Of a stretch of DNA of 64,000 nt, positions 24,978 through 37,100 are shown in pieces. The notes under the pieces are model-generated. The model was not told where the DNA came from and did no database searches. It saw only the letters and a list, made by a program, of their open reading frames with translations. Origin of the DNA: Raphanus sativus (Eukaryota > Streptophyta > Magnoliopsida > Brassicales > Brassicaceae); contig NC_079517.1 in the NCBI RefSeq assembly GCF_000801105.2, positions 3,906,001 to 3,970,000 of the forward strand. The letters are read 5' to 3'. Each line of letters starts with the position of its first letter. Position 1 is the first letter of the stretch. Position numbers and translations under genes: made by a program.

Positions 24978-26400
24978 CTGGATCCTTTCAAAAACCCCTC
25001 TCTCTTTGTTTTTTTCACAGTTGTAGAATGTTCATGGATAAAAACAAAAATATTGGCTTAACTTAAATTCTTGATGTTAGGCTTTGGCAATTGAGTACTT
25101 TGCCCACTCCTTGCCTGTGACTTTTGTCACATTCTAGATTCTTGCGTTGAACCTTATAAAATTTAAGTTTATAGGTTTACTCATCCTAAATTCACAATCC
25201 TGAATTCTTTTTTCTTGGACTATATTATTCAAATCAAGGTCTAATGGTAAAATGACTCCAGCTGGAGTTTCTATTCTGTGTTTGAATGGCATTAGCTATG
25301 TAACCGCGTTTCAAATAGATTTAATCGTCCTGCGTATCCGGATGCACAACTTTGTGAGATTAGTATTGTCTTAAAAATTCTTTGGGATTTCCATTATTAT
25401 CAAAAAAAAGAAGAAAAAAACTATATATCCAAAGATCCTTCAAGTATGTATTACATTTACATGCAAATGAGTAGTAATAATAATAATAATTTATTATTTG
25501 GTTTAATAACTATATACTTGCATATATATATATATATATATTTTAAGTTTCTTTTGGGCAAAAGAGACTTAAGTTTAAGTTGAGAATCCCATGAAAACTC
25601 TCCGTTGGACGTATTATATTAATTATACAAATTGAGCATAATTTTTTTTGCTTCAAATTATCAAGAAAACAAAACAGAAACCCGTTCATTTGTTCTTAGA
25701 ATCAGAATTAATACAGACGAATGCATTGTTCAATTGAAAAAGCTAGCTACATACAAACATGACAAGCAACAAATGTATTCTTACAACTGCATGTGAAAAA
25801 AAAAAACTGCATGTGAAGCACTTCTACGTTAAACTCTAGAACATCCAGACATCTAATTGCCAACGGACGCAATATCACTTTTAAGTTCTAGGGTTGAGAT
25901 CTGACTCAATTATTTTTGGCTTTTCCGCAACCAACCATTAAATTCAAGGTATGGATCAGACCAAGTAGTTATATATATAAACCATCGAAATTTAAAATTC
26001 GGTCCTACAAAAGCTGGACCGGAATGGATGACGGTTTGTTCCCGCAATAAATACTGGTTGGCCAAGCGGAACAATGACTATATATGGTTTGTCTGGCTTT
26101 TACTCCATGATAATGATGGCACCGATCCTCCGGTGTCGTAACCAACTAAAAATATACTATTATTGGATTAATCTAATAATCGCAACACATATTCTTGGTA
26201 AGTAATAATCACCAATGTTAAGGTCTTGTAATCATAACCCTCACTCAAAATTTTAATTATGCTAGTCTTAACGTTATATAATATAATCTTTAGTATAGTA
26301 CATCGGTTATTCTCTCAATGCAATCGCGGCATTGCGTCGATAAAATATAATACAATTTACTGATTTTCATCCGTTACACCAACATCCATATAATATGGTT
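24978..26400. other. Intergenic DNA with microsatellites
   Basis: No gene is supported. A (TAA)n run lies near 25474-25490 and a (TA)n run near 25522-25541. The matching Arabidopsis interval, as I recall it, holds an ARM-repeat gene (At5g11550) that is not detectable here. Confidence 0.55.
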
Positions 26401-26411
26401 GTATAGTTCAA

Positions 26412-26463
<52 letters not shown>

Positions 26464-27645
26464 CTTTTCTTATTAGATACCATTTCCAAATAGTCTTACA
26501 ATGCAAAAGAACAAAATGAAACGATCCGAAAAGTAACAGCAGGATCAATCACAAAAAAGAGCTCAACTTGAAACTCAATCACAGCAGAAGTCGAAATTGC
26601 AATAACACTCACACTTCCAATGAAACGTACTTGAAGAAGCTATGGTTGAAAGTACTGAAACCAAAGCTGTAAGTATGAAGCGCCAACCAAATTATAAGAC
26701 TGAGTACCTATCCGAGAAAACCTTTCCTTTTGATCCAAACCTTGAAGCTTGGCTCTTAGAATTAACTGCAGCTCTTGCAACAGAGAAGAAGCAGGCCGAG
26801 ATGATGCATTATGAATCCTTGAGTTCCTTTCTTTCCAAATAATATAAACTGCCGCTTGGAAAATGATCTTACACATTACTTTGAGCTTTGCGACATTCGT
26901 ACAAGACCTTAGCCACACCATGGTCTGCTCAAAACTGTTAGGAGGTGAGAGTGGAGCTGCTCGAAACAACAAATTCCAAAAGTCCATAGAAAAAGAACAA
27001 GCAAAGAACAAATGATGCATACTCTCATCAGCTGAATCACACAAAGGGCACAACGGAGTAACATCCAAACCCCACCTTCTAAGCTTATCCCGTGTCGGCA
27101 TTCTATCACGAGCAGCAACCCAAGTGATGAAAGAATGTTTTGGGATATTTCCTGAGAACCAAACCGAGGAGTACCAGGCGACAGTAGGTGGCATCGGATG
27201 TAAAGTACTCCACGTCAAAGAAGAAGAAAAAGCAGCAGGAGGCAGATGCATAGTATTACGCCATAGAAAAATATCTGGGAGAGAAGAGTTTATATCAGCG
27301 GGCAAGTCAGGAAGGCAAGCGCGCATCAGTAATAAGATAGGGTGCCTTCCCCTTGGCCTAGACCAAGCACCCCTTAAAGCAGCTTGTTTGACAGTTAGCG
27401 CTGAGCTTAATCCAGTGACTCTCGGACCATTTGCTCCTGTGATATTGATCAAGGGTCCTAGCCCTGTCCAATTATCATGCCAGAATGATGCAGTGCTCCC
27501 AGAACGAATCTGACAGATCAAAAAAGGTCGTGCCAACTCCCGAAGCGTAATCAGTCGACGCCAAATCCAAGAACCAGTTCCCGAAAAGTCTGCTGTCCAG
27601 AACTATACGGGAACTTTGAACCAGTTCCCGTATAGTTCAAAGTTT
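26401..27645 (-). mobile_element. 5'-truncated LINE with poly-A tail and 16-bp target-site duplication
   Basis: The insert (26417-27629, minus strand) ends in a poly-A tail seen as 43 consecutive T at 26414-26456. It is flanked by gtatagttcaaagttt at 26401-26416 and 27630-27645. A continuous minus-strand frame from about 27602 to 26640 encodes the C-terminal part of an L1-type ORF2: a WIWRRLITLRELARPFL segment, then the zf-RVT zinc-binding motif with CPLC and MHHLFFACSF, ending at a stop before the tail. The polymerase and endonuclease are absent. The open frame, long tail and perfect flanks indicate a recent insertion. The 5' junction carries a short inverted repeat (see findings). Confidence 0.9.
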
Positions 27646-28048
27646 AAACATACGCCGATCCTTTCCATAGTCTAGGTCTTGATCCAGACCTTAATTAGAT
27701 TATAGGATTTTGTTTTTAATTCTTAGCTTCTTAGGACAAATCATGGTGAAATAAATAACTAATCATACTACTAAAGATTTATTCACACAAAAATCCGAAA
27801 ACTGCTATTTTAGCAAAGTATTTATAGTAACCATATAAATACATTTAAATAAAATAATATAAGATACCTGTGCAAATATTTGTTTCCTTCAAAGCAATGA
27901 TCTCAATTCTCCATCTGCAAACGGACGACATGCTTAAAGAAGTATTAAGTATCTGCAAACGCATGCTTCTAAATAAGTATCAAGTATACCCACCATGAGT
28001 ATAAGCTTCAAAAAACTTAACAGATCCACATAATCTCTCCGTATAAGC
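27646..28048. other. Upstream region of GULLO3
   Basis: Probably holds the promoter and leader of the GULLO3 gene. No clear motif or other gene was recognised. Confidence 0.4.
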
Positions 28049-30061
28049 ATGCGTTTATCTAATACACGATTTCTTTTAATTCTATCTTTCCTCGTAATTA
28101 CATGGACCGTCCGTTCCGTACCACCACAACCACCGATTCGATGCGACCAAACCGGCTGCACCGTTTCTAACGCGTATGGTGTGTGGCATGACCGGAAAAA
28201 CTGCAACGCGGCAAACGTCACATACCCAACGACGGAGGAGGAGCTAATTAGAGCCGTGGCTTACGCGTCTGAGCACAATCTCAAGGTCAAAACCGTCACT
28301 CAATTCTCTAGCACCATACCTAAACTCGCTTGTCCTTCCGGTTCAGACGCAATGCTAATTAGCACGTCAAACTACAACTCGGCTATCGATATCGAACCGG
28401 ACCGGTTAACGGTTACGGCTGATTCGGGAGTTTCGTTGAGAGAGCTGATCGATCACTTGGGTTTAGCATTGGAGCGTCACCGTATTGGGAAGGAGTGAGT
28501 ATCGGTGGTCTGATTAGTACTGGGTCCCACGGAAGCTCGTGGTCGGGACGAGGCGGTTCGGTTCATGACCATGTTGTCGGAATCAACCTTGTGGTTCCCG
28601 CCAGTTCAGCCGAAGGTTACGCAAAGGTTGTTAGTATCGTAGAAGGGAGAGATGATGAGCTGCTTAACGCCGTTAAAGTATCATTGGGTGTTTTAGGAGT
28701 CATCTCAAAGGTATAACATAAAGCCGTCAAACTATTCTTTGTTTATACTATACTTTATATATTTTTCATTCTGTTTCATTTTTCATTATACTTTATATAT
28801 TTTTCATTCTGTTTCATTTTTCATTTTTTGAATAAAATATGAAAACATATATTTTTCATTTTTTTGTGTGCTAATCTCATTTTGTAGGTGAAGCTTTCGA
28901 TTGAGAAAGCATTCAAGAGAAGTATAACGTATAACTTCACGTCCGACGTGGCTCTTGAAGACACTTTCATGGAGCATGGGAAGAAGTTCGAGTTCGGAGA
29001 CATAACTTGGTATCCTTCTAGAAAAACTGCGGTTTACCGTTACGATTTCCGATCACCGGACGATGCTTCCGGCAACGGAGTCAACGACTTCATTGGTTTT
29101 CAGTCCAATGCTATCTTGATCTCCAAAGGGGTTCGAGCATTAGGTTAGTTACCTTTCTCTTTTAGTAGACATCAATACCATATTCGGTTTAGTCCGGTTT
29201 AGATGTTCAAAATAAAAAACAATTGGATTAAAAAATGTTGCAGAAAAGGCGCTTGAAACTAGTAAAAGCGAGAATGGGAAATGTAACACGGCGGATACTA
29301 CGTTGTCCTACAAGAAGTTAACCGGAGACGGTTTAAAGAACAATGGTCTATTATTTACCGGATATCCGGTTATTGGAACCCAAGGAAAGCTCCAAAGTTC
29401 TGGTTCTTGTCTTTACTCATCTTCATTTAGAATTGATGTTTCTTGCTCGTGGGACCCGAGATATAACGGTCTTTCATTCTACGAAACGACTGCGATATTC
29501 CCCGTTTCAAGGTTTAGAGACTTTCTCCTAGACGTAAAGAAGCTACGTGACTTGAAACCCGAAAAGCTTTGCGGGATAGATATCTATAATGGTATCCTCA
29601 TACGTTTTATCAAGGGCTCTAAGGCTTATCTTGGCCAGACAGAGGACTCTGTGGTCATTGACTTTAATTATTACCGAGCGGACGATGCGTTGACCCCGAG
29701 GTTGAACCAAGATGTGATGGAGGAGATGGAGCAGATGGCGTTTGTCAAATACGGCGCAAAGCCTCATTGGGGGAAGAATAGGAAAGTGGGTTTCTTTGGC
29801 GTCAAGCAAAAGTATGGACCTAACTTTGAAAAATTCCTGGAAGTGAAGAACAAGTTAGATCCTAAGGAGATGTTCTCTAGTGAATGGTCAGATGAGATTC
29901 TCTTTGGGAGAGAAAGTTCCAATTATGATGGATGTGCACTTGAAGGGAATTGCGTGTGTTCAGAAGACAGACATTGTAGTCCTTCCAAAGGTTACTTTTG
30001 TAGACAAGGCCTCGTTTACACACAAGCTTGGGTTTGCAGATTCTCCTCGGCTCAAGTTTAA
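28049..30061 (+). pseudogene. GULLO3: L-gulonolactone oxidase-like FAD enzyme (GULLO3), frameshifted
   Basis: Three exons (28049-28710, 28888-29143, 29244-30061) with good splice sites. The product is a secreted FAD-linked oxidase of the gulono-1,4-lactone/aldonolactone family, related to ascorbate biosynthesis. It has a signal peptide (LLILSFLVITWTVRS), a PCMH-type FAD domain ([12 protein letters not shown], then VHDHVVGI), the C-terminal KPHWGKNRKVGF catalytic-type motif and a Cys-rich tail (CALEGNCVCSEDRHC). The frame breaks at about 28454-28463: RELID runs on to a TGA at 28496-28498, while the conserved [17 protein letters not shown] continues in another frame. Against the family spacing, about 10 nt are missing. 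Everything else reads clean, so this is a young pseudogene, an allele, or an assembly error. The three exons total 1736 nt, not divisible by three. Confidence 0.75.
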
Positions 30062-30337
30062 GTGAGGTAAATCAAATTAAATGTTTTAAATTATGTCATT
30101 CGTGGAAGTAGAAAAATTATCGTTAAGCAAAAAAAAAAAAAGAAGTAGAAAATTTATTTCATACAGTGAGGAAAAGAAAATTTATTTCATAAAAAACATA
30201 ATCATTCGTTCCCCATGGATGTATCATTAAATAATGTGATATCACATATCCATAATTTTGGATTATATGTTATAAAATCTGTTCTGCACTGATATAATCC
30301 GTATTTAAATTTTCCAAAACATTTACCTTAATTGTGT
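30062..30337. other. 3' flank of GULLO3
   Basis: AT-rich, with a small local duplication of an agaaaatttatttcat segment at about 30146-30190. Presumably contains the GULLO3 poly-A site. Confidence 0.4.
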
Positions 30338-31630
30338 ACTAGCTTTTGACCCGCGCTTTCAAAGCGCGGGTTTATTTTCCTTTATTTTTTTTTTTAAATT
30401 GACAAATATTTAGTAAATGTCATATTTTTATATTTTTTTTTTATAAAAGACTTAAGCTTTTTTATTTTTCTTTATCGTGTTTCATTTTAAAAGAGTATAG
30501 GCTAGAACACAATACTCGGACCCGAAGAACCAACCCGAAACCGACCCGAAAATCAGGGTCCCGAACCCGATCAGACCCGGGGTAAATATCTGAATGAGTT
30601 CTAAATTGCTATATCCGAAGAACCGGTCCCGAATCCGACCCGAACCGAAAACCAAATGAGTACCCGAAGATATCCGAAATATATCTAAAAATATATGTTA
30701 TAATTATATTTATAATTATTTTAATTTTTTAATTAATTTTATAAGTTAACTATAGTAGTTATTTTCGGTAATTTTGAGTATTTTTGGATAAAATATGATA
30801 GTTTGGATAAAAATTTACCCAAAAAACTGTATAAAATGTATATTTTTGGTTACTATTGAATAATTTGGATACAAAAATTTGAACCGAATCAGATACTTTG
30901 GTTACTTTAAGTACAAATAACCGAACCCGTTAGATACTTTGGTTATTTGGTTATTTTGCAGGTTCTTATGCATGAGAACCGAACCCACCCGGACCCGGAA
31001 AGACCCCACTCGAACCCAACCCGAAATTTTATAATACCCGAATGAGGTTTAATTTCAAAACTCGAATGGGGTTTAATTTTAAAACCCGAAAAACTCGATA
31101 TCCGAAAGAACCAATCCGTACCAGAATGGGTATCCGAACGTCCAGGTCTAATGAGTATTTATGTTTAGAAAATTAAACTTTATTTTTAATGAATTAAGTT
31201 GGTATAACTCTGATATATTAATTTTATTATGTGGTTAATTTTTTAATAACAAAAAAATATACTTTTAATAAAGATTTATACTTTTCAATGAAAAAATTCA
31301 AATTTTTTTATGAATGCTTAAATTATATTAAAAATAAAAAAACATAATAATTAAGTTATTAATTTTTGTTCACTACACAAAATATTAAGAATGGTTGAAA
31401 ATAAATTATTTGAATTAGGGAAAAAAATAAGAATTGGATCTGATTTCTTAATCAGCCCAAATGGCCCAAGAGAGATGATGTGGGCAGTGGGCTGGATCTA
31501 AAAAAATATGACCCAATAAAAATGTGTTATTAATATTACTTGATTGCCCTTAATGAAATAAGCAATGTGAGTTAAAGAAAGGGCATGTTTAGTAAAAAAT
31601 CCAAATGTGCTTGTACTTTAATAGTATAGA
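30338..31630 (-). mobile_element. Non-autonomous Helitron (1.29 kb)
   Basis: On the minus strand the element begins TCTATACTATTAAAGTACAA at 31630 with a host A before it. It ends at 30338 in CTAGT, preceded by 7 nt and a GC-rich hairpin (30350-30370, arms cccgcgctt/aagcgcggg, 3-nt loop). These are the diagnostic Helitron ends. There is no Rep/helicase frame. The interior (about 30515-31140) is filled with acccgaa / cccgaaccc-type short repeats. The base after CTAGT is A rather than the usual T, a small departure from the A|T insertion rule. Confidence 0.82.
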
Positions 31631-31730
31631 TACCCGTTTTAATCCATTGTGTCAATCTTCTTACTATCACCGCTCACGAGTTAGCTTTTTGATCCACGTC
31701 AATGAGTTTCTTAGGGTACACTACGCAAAC

Positions 31731-33248
31731 AACTGTAGATATACTTTTTTTTTTGAAACACAACTTTCATTAAAACTTAACTTCAAGGACTACAAAGGCA
31801 AGAGAGAATTGAGCATCCTCTTGAAGACAAATCATAAACTAATGAGATCAAACAGGATAAATCTTCATATGAAGTTGACACCGAATTCAAAACAAAGTTT
31901 GAATGCATCGAAGAAGCTACAACAAAGTCGGATAGCTGAGAAATAGTCACAAGTGACGTTGAGGAACAACCCTCACCAACGAGAAAAACCGAAGTAATCT
32001 CGATTGCACCTTCTGGCCCCATACAGACCGCTACGCAAGATAACAAACAGGTGAATAAGTTGAAACAAGGACTCAGCAGAGAATCCGAAAGAGCATCTCC
32101 ATTCATTGAAGGGAGGCATAGTTGTGAAATACTCTCCTCATTTGAAGAGGATGATGAAACCCATACCAGAGTTGGTGAACCCATAAAGAAATTCTTCACA
32201 AAGAATTGATATTGCAATAATCTCAGATTATACATCTCAAAGAACCCTTCGAACGTCTTCAAAATAACCAACGAAACCATACCCGTAGATATATATCGCA
32301 TGTTTTGATTTGAGAATATGGGCTTTAGATTCTTGGTAGTTGGCTTAGTTGCTAGAGAAAAGGAAATGGGCCAGGCCCACTTAGGTACAGATCTCTTTGA
32401 TTCCAAAGTAAACGCCGACACAGTGCGAGACGTGGTGGATCTGAATTGAAGGTCGGAGATGGTGCAGCCGACGTCGACTGAGCAATACGTGGTACTCACC
32501 GGCGGTGGAGAGACGAGCTCACCGGAGCAGGCTGAGTGACCATCGAACCTGGATGAAGAAAGAGACGTTCGGTGAAGATATGCATATCCGCCGTTGAGGA
32601 AAGAGCACACAAGGGTAGATGGCAGCTCAGTAGGAGGCAGGGAAAGTGAAGATCTTCCGATGAGATTCGGATCTGAGCTTGAGTTTCTTTGCACTCTGGC
32701 GCCATTTGAGTGGAAAGGAGCCACACAAGGTAGTTTTGCTGTCTCACTTCCCGGAGATGGAAAGTAAGAGTTTGAGCGTTGAGATCTTGGCTCCATGAGA
32801 AATTGAAGAGCGCGGCTTAGGTCGACGGTATAACTTTTCCATTGACAAACAGAGTGAAGTTCGCCGGGAAACGTTCCCGTGAACCTGATAACAACGGTGG
32901 CGAGAGAATCCTCTCGACTCATCGCTGGAGAGCAGACCGAACAAGTAGAAAGAACCGTCGGGAGGACTACAGTGGAGACGATGAACCAATGCTCATGTTT
33001 CCGACAAAGGCTTCGTCGGGTATCCCTTTCTTCGGTTTGCAGAGGGCTACAACTCCGTAGCATCTGAAATTTGAAGTGAACAATGAGCAGTGAGATGAAT
33101 GTAGGAGACGGCATCGACGAAACAGGCCAGCGCCGGCGAGAAAACGCGTCGCCGGCGCCGGAAGACATTGAAACTCGGTGAACCTCGAGCCCCGTGCCTG
33201 GGAGCGTTAGGGCGAACTCTTTTCAGGTCTTTAACTGTAGATATACTT
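31731..33248 (-). mobile_element. 1.5-kb poly-A retroposon with a long open frame
   Basis: The insert between about 31745 and 33232 is flanked by aactgtagatatactt (31731-31746 and 33233-33248) and ends on the minus strand in at least ten A (T run 31745-31754). It carries a real ATG at 33168 and a frame of 461 codons running to 31783, just before the tail. The translation begins MSSGAGDAFSRRRWPV and is Ser-rich, with no domain that I recognise. The 5' part is GC-rich, as in the retroposon at 6.1 kb. It may be a retroposed cellular transcript or an unusual non-autonomous retroelement. The frame may be open by chance, but its length and position are notable. Confidence 0.78.
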
Positions 33249-34121
33249 AAGTTTAGAGTTTTGTGTATCTTCCTTTCTTGTCATGTTACATTTGATGAAA
33301 CCGTTTTATACTTTCTCCTCACTCTGGCTTCCAAATTCCACTTCCTATACAAGAACCATCTCTTCTTACCCGCCTCTTCCAACTTTATCATTATCCAAGC
33401 AATAGAATCAACAAACCAAAACTATTTATAATGTATTTTTTTAAAAGGTTTTCCTGCAAGTTTAGAAAGATGGCAATGTAAAAGAGAACTTCAAGCCGGC
33501 TAAAACGGCAACATTTTGGTCGATCCAAAAAGATAAATCCAGCGGAATTAATAAATAAATAATTCTGAAATGTAATCCCAATAAAACAAAGAACGAAAGC
33601 CAACAAGGGTAGCATAGTAACTTGAGGTACACGCACATGCGTTACCAAACATAATAATTGAAAAGAAAAAGATAGGAATGTGAAAGTTCAAAAATCCAAT
33701 TTAGCAAAAAAAAAAAGTTCAAAAATCCAAGAACAGGAGGAACTGGGAAGATTGACTTCACTGTTTTCTTGATTTCAGCAGGACTGGCGTCTCTTTGTAA
33801 CTCTCTTCCTCCCAGTACCTGTTTCACATTTACGCAAACACATGTTTTGTTAGAACTTAGAACCGGAGACAAAGATTCTGAGAAAGAGACTGATAAAAGT
33901 CTGTTCTACTAACCAAACATCAAATAAAGCTCAGTTCTAACTAATAGCAATGCAGACAAAACACTACGTAAGGTGCAAATGGTAGTTTCAGTTTCAAGCA
34001 CTAAATAAAAAAACGGTTTTACTAAGTCATTGATTTTAAAGATCGATAAACCAAGAAAATTCTAATAAACGATTAAATATAAGCAAGTTACCTGCACAAA
34101 TATCTTCCACGTTGTCTTCCT
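33249..34121. other. 3' flank of EMF1
   Basis: No gene is supported. A possible donor just after the EMF1 stop (minus strand, gcag|gtaact at about 34092) and an acceptor near 33820 (gaaacag) suggest a 3'-UTR intron or an alternative terminal exon. Confidence 0.4.
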
Positions 34122-37100
34122 CTAGCCACTTTCTGTAGCTGGACCAAATTGATCCTCAAACTCTGCCATGCGCTCAGGCACATGGAGATCTTCTTCCCCA
34201 ACCATGTAAGTCTCGACATCGGTGATCTCACCAGGGTAACGACTAACGATGCACACAGAGGAAGCAGAACTGTTCTCTGCAGGCGATGCAGAGACATTGC
34301 TGGAGCTCGCTACGTTTCTCCTTTGCTGGAATCTGCCTTGGCTAATGATGGTTCTAGGAAACGCCGGCGTCCTTTCATGACTACGTTGAAGCTCTACAAG
34401 CTGGTTAAACTGGTTAACTGGGTGAACATGTCTTGGAGGGAAAACAAAGTTCCCGTGGTGGTCAACGGGAGGGTTTGATCTAAAGCGAGGATCCATGCGG
34501 CTCATCATTGCTTGGTTCAACAAGCTGGCCCCCAAATAGCTGAGATTCCACATATCACTGCTCGGTGCTTGTGCAAACATACTAGAATAATCCACGTTGA
34601 AAGGAGCAGGAGGACTGAGATGATGATGATGATGATGATACTGTGGTGGCATCATGGATGATGCCCAAACTGGAGGAGAAGGTGCTCTGAACTGGTGAGG
34701 AACACGTCTTACCGGATACGTGGATGGAGATGGATGATGGTAAGGACTAGCCATTGGCACATTCCCCATCCGCTGGGGGTTGTGTCCAGGAAATATAAAT
34801 GGGCTACGTCGGCTTTCTTGCACCGGAGGTGGCATCACTGATGAAGAAGCCCTGTAAGAGTTCTGCCTTGGTGTCTGTTCTGATCTAACCGGGACACGGT
34901 ATTCTTCCCTTGCTGCATTGGTGTTGTCCTCCAGCGAGGTAACATTCTCCTCATACGTCTCATTGAGGTCAAACAGAAACGGTGTTTTTGGGTTTTGTGG
35001 TACCTCTTGAGGTAGGTTGTTGCTCCTTGCCACTTCTTTGTTGGGAAGACCGTCGTTTTGTGTGTTCTCCGTTTCATGTTGGCTTTGGACCATAACTCCC
35101 TTCCCTTTTCTGTCTGAAAGAGAAGCATTCTGAAAAGTAAACCAATACCGTTATTAATCCTCGTACAACTACTTAATCACAGTAAACATACTTGTGCAAT
35201 AAGAAACCGATTATAGAGTATGAAAACCTAATCAACTTATACATGTGGCGATTTTATTGACATGTTTGAGTTTGTTAGACTCTCTCATATGTGAAAGAAA
35301 AACTCATCCCACAAACTGAATATTTAAATTAAAAAGAACTGATTAGAATGGTATTATAAAAGCAAATTTGGTACCTTTTGCGGCACGGAAGACTGAGCTG
35401 CAGTTGCTTTAGAAGGGGTGTTCCTTTGATTGTTATTACCGCCCAAGTAAATAGCCCCAAGTCCAGTTCTCAGCCCTCTCCCTGTGTTTGGTACAGAAGC
35501 ATCCTGACAAGTAAACCAATCCCGTTATTAATCCTTGTCCAATTACTTAATCACATTAACCACACGTGTGCAATAAGAAACTGACTATAGAGTATAAAAA
35601 GCTAATCAACCTATAAGCGTGGCGAATTAATTGACATGTTTGAGTTTTGTTAGACTCATATGTGAAAAAAAGCTCATCCCACAAACTGAATATTTTAAAT
35701 TAAAAGAACAGATTTATACTAGAACGGTATCATAAAAGCAATATAGATGCAGAGTTGGTACCTTTTGCGGCACGGAAGACTGAGGGGCAACTACTGAAGA
35801 AGGAGGGGTGCTTCTTACGTTGCTGTTGGTGTTGTTGATTCTGCTTCTACCGAAGTAAATAGCACCCGGTCCAGTTCCCAGCCCTCTACCTGTGTTTGGT
35901 ATAGAAGAATCCTGGAAAGTAAACCAACCACGTTATAATCCTACTCCATTTACTTAAAATCACATTAACTATACGTGTACAACACGAAACTGATAAAGAG
36001 TATGAAAATCTAATTAAATAACCGTGGCGAACAAGTTGGAATGTGAAAGAAAACACATACCACAAACTGAATATTTTATAACTAAAAGAACAGATTTTAG
36101 ACGGTATTAGAAAAGCAAAGTTGGTACCTTTTGCGGCACGGTAGATGGAACTACAACTTGTGTAGAAGAAGGCGTGCTTCTTTTTGTGTTGTTGTTGCGA
36201 GTACCCAAGTAAATAGCACCATGTCCAGTTCCTAGCCCTCTACCTTTGTTTGGTATAGAAGCATCCTGACAAGTGACAAGTAAACCAATCACGTTACAAT
36301 CCTAGTCATTTACTTAATCACAGTAACCATACGTGTGCAATAAGAAACTGGTTATAGAGTATGAAAACCTAATCAACTAACTGTGGCGCATAAGTTGACA
36401 TGTGAAAGAAAATTCATCCCACGAACTGAATATTTTTAAATTAAAAAGACAGATTTAGAACGGTGTTATAAAAGCAATATATAGATGCAAAGTTGGTACC
36501 TTTTGCGGCACGGAAGATTGACCTGCAGCAACTGTAGGAGGAGGGGTGTTTCCTTGAGTGTTACTGGGGCTACCGAAGTAAATAGCACCCGGTCCAGTTC
36601 CAAGCCCTCTGCCCGTGCTTGGTATAGAAGGGTTACCAAACACTGGAACATACCCTGACCTCCTCATACGATTATTCTCTTGCCTTTCATTATTAACCGG
36701 AGGGTTAGGTTTTTTGAAACATCCTTCTGAAGCCAACTGATCGTCAAGTGAAGTGCCCACCCTTTCCTCTGTTCTCTGTTCCCTTGGAGGAGAAGGAACC
36801 GTCTCGTTTTCATTCAGTGATGGTTGCACACTTGAAGGAACCGTCTCGTTTTCATTCGGTGATGGTTGCACGCTTGAAGAAGCCTTGTTACTGGGATCTA
36901 TCGCTGGTGTAGCTCTCTTATTTTTGGATATTTTGACCTTCTTAGTTCTCTTAGCCCTCGGAGGACGAGGATTCCAATCATCCTCGTCATCAACCTCAGG
37001 ATCTGTATCAGGCTCGTCATCAACCTGGAACCTTACGTTCTTCTTCTTACCCTTGATAGGATCTATGTCAAACCCACTTTCAGTTGATTCAGTACCACCA

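Noticed and set aside
26642..26842. Plus-strand frames across the LINE at 26.6-27.5 kb
   Set aside because: They are antisense shadows of the LINE zf-RVT reading frame.
34088..34478. Extra frames on both strands at the EMF1 3' end
   Set aside because: Shadows of EMF1 exon 13, which has continuous family similarity.
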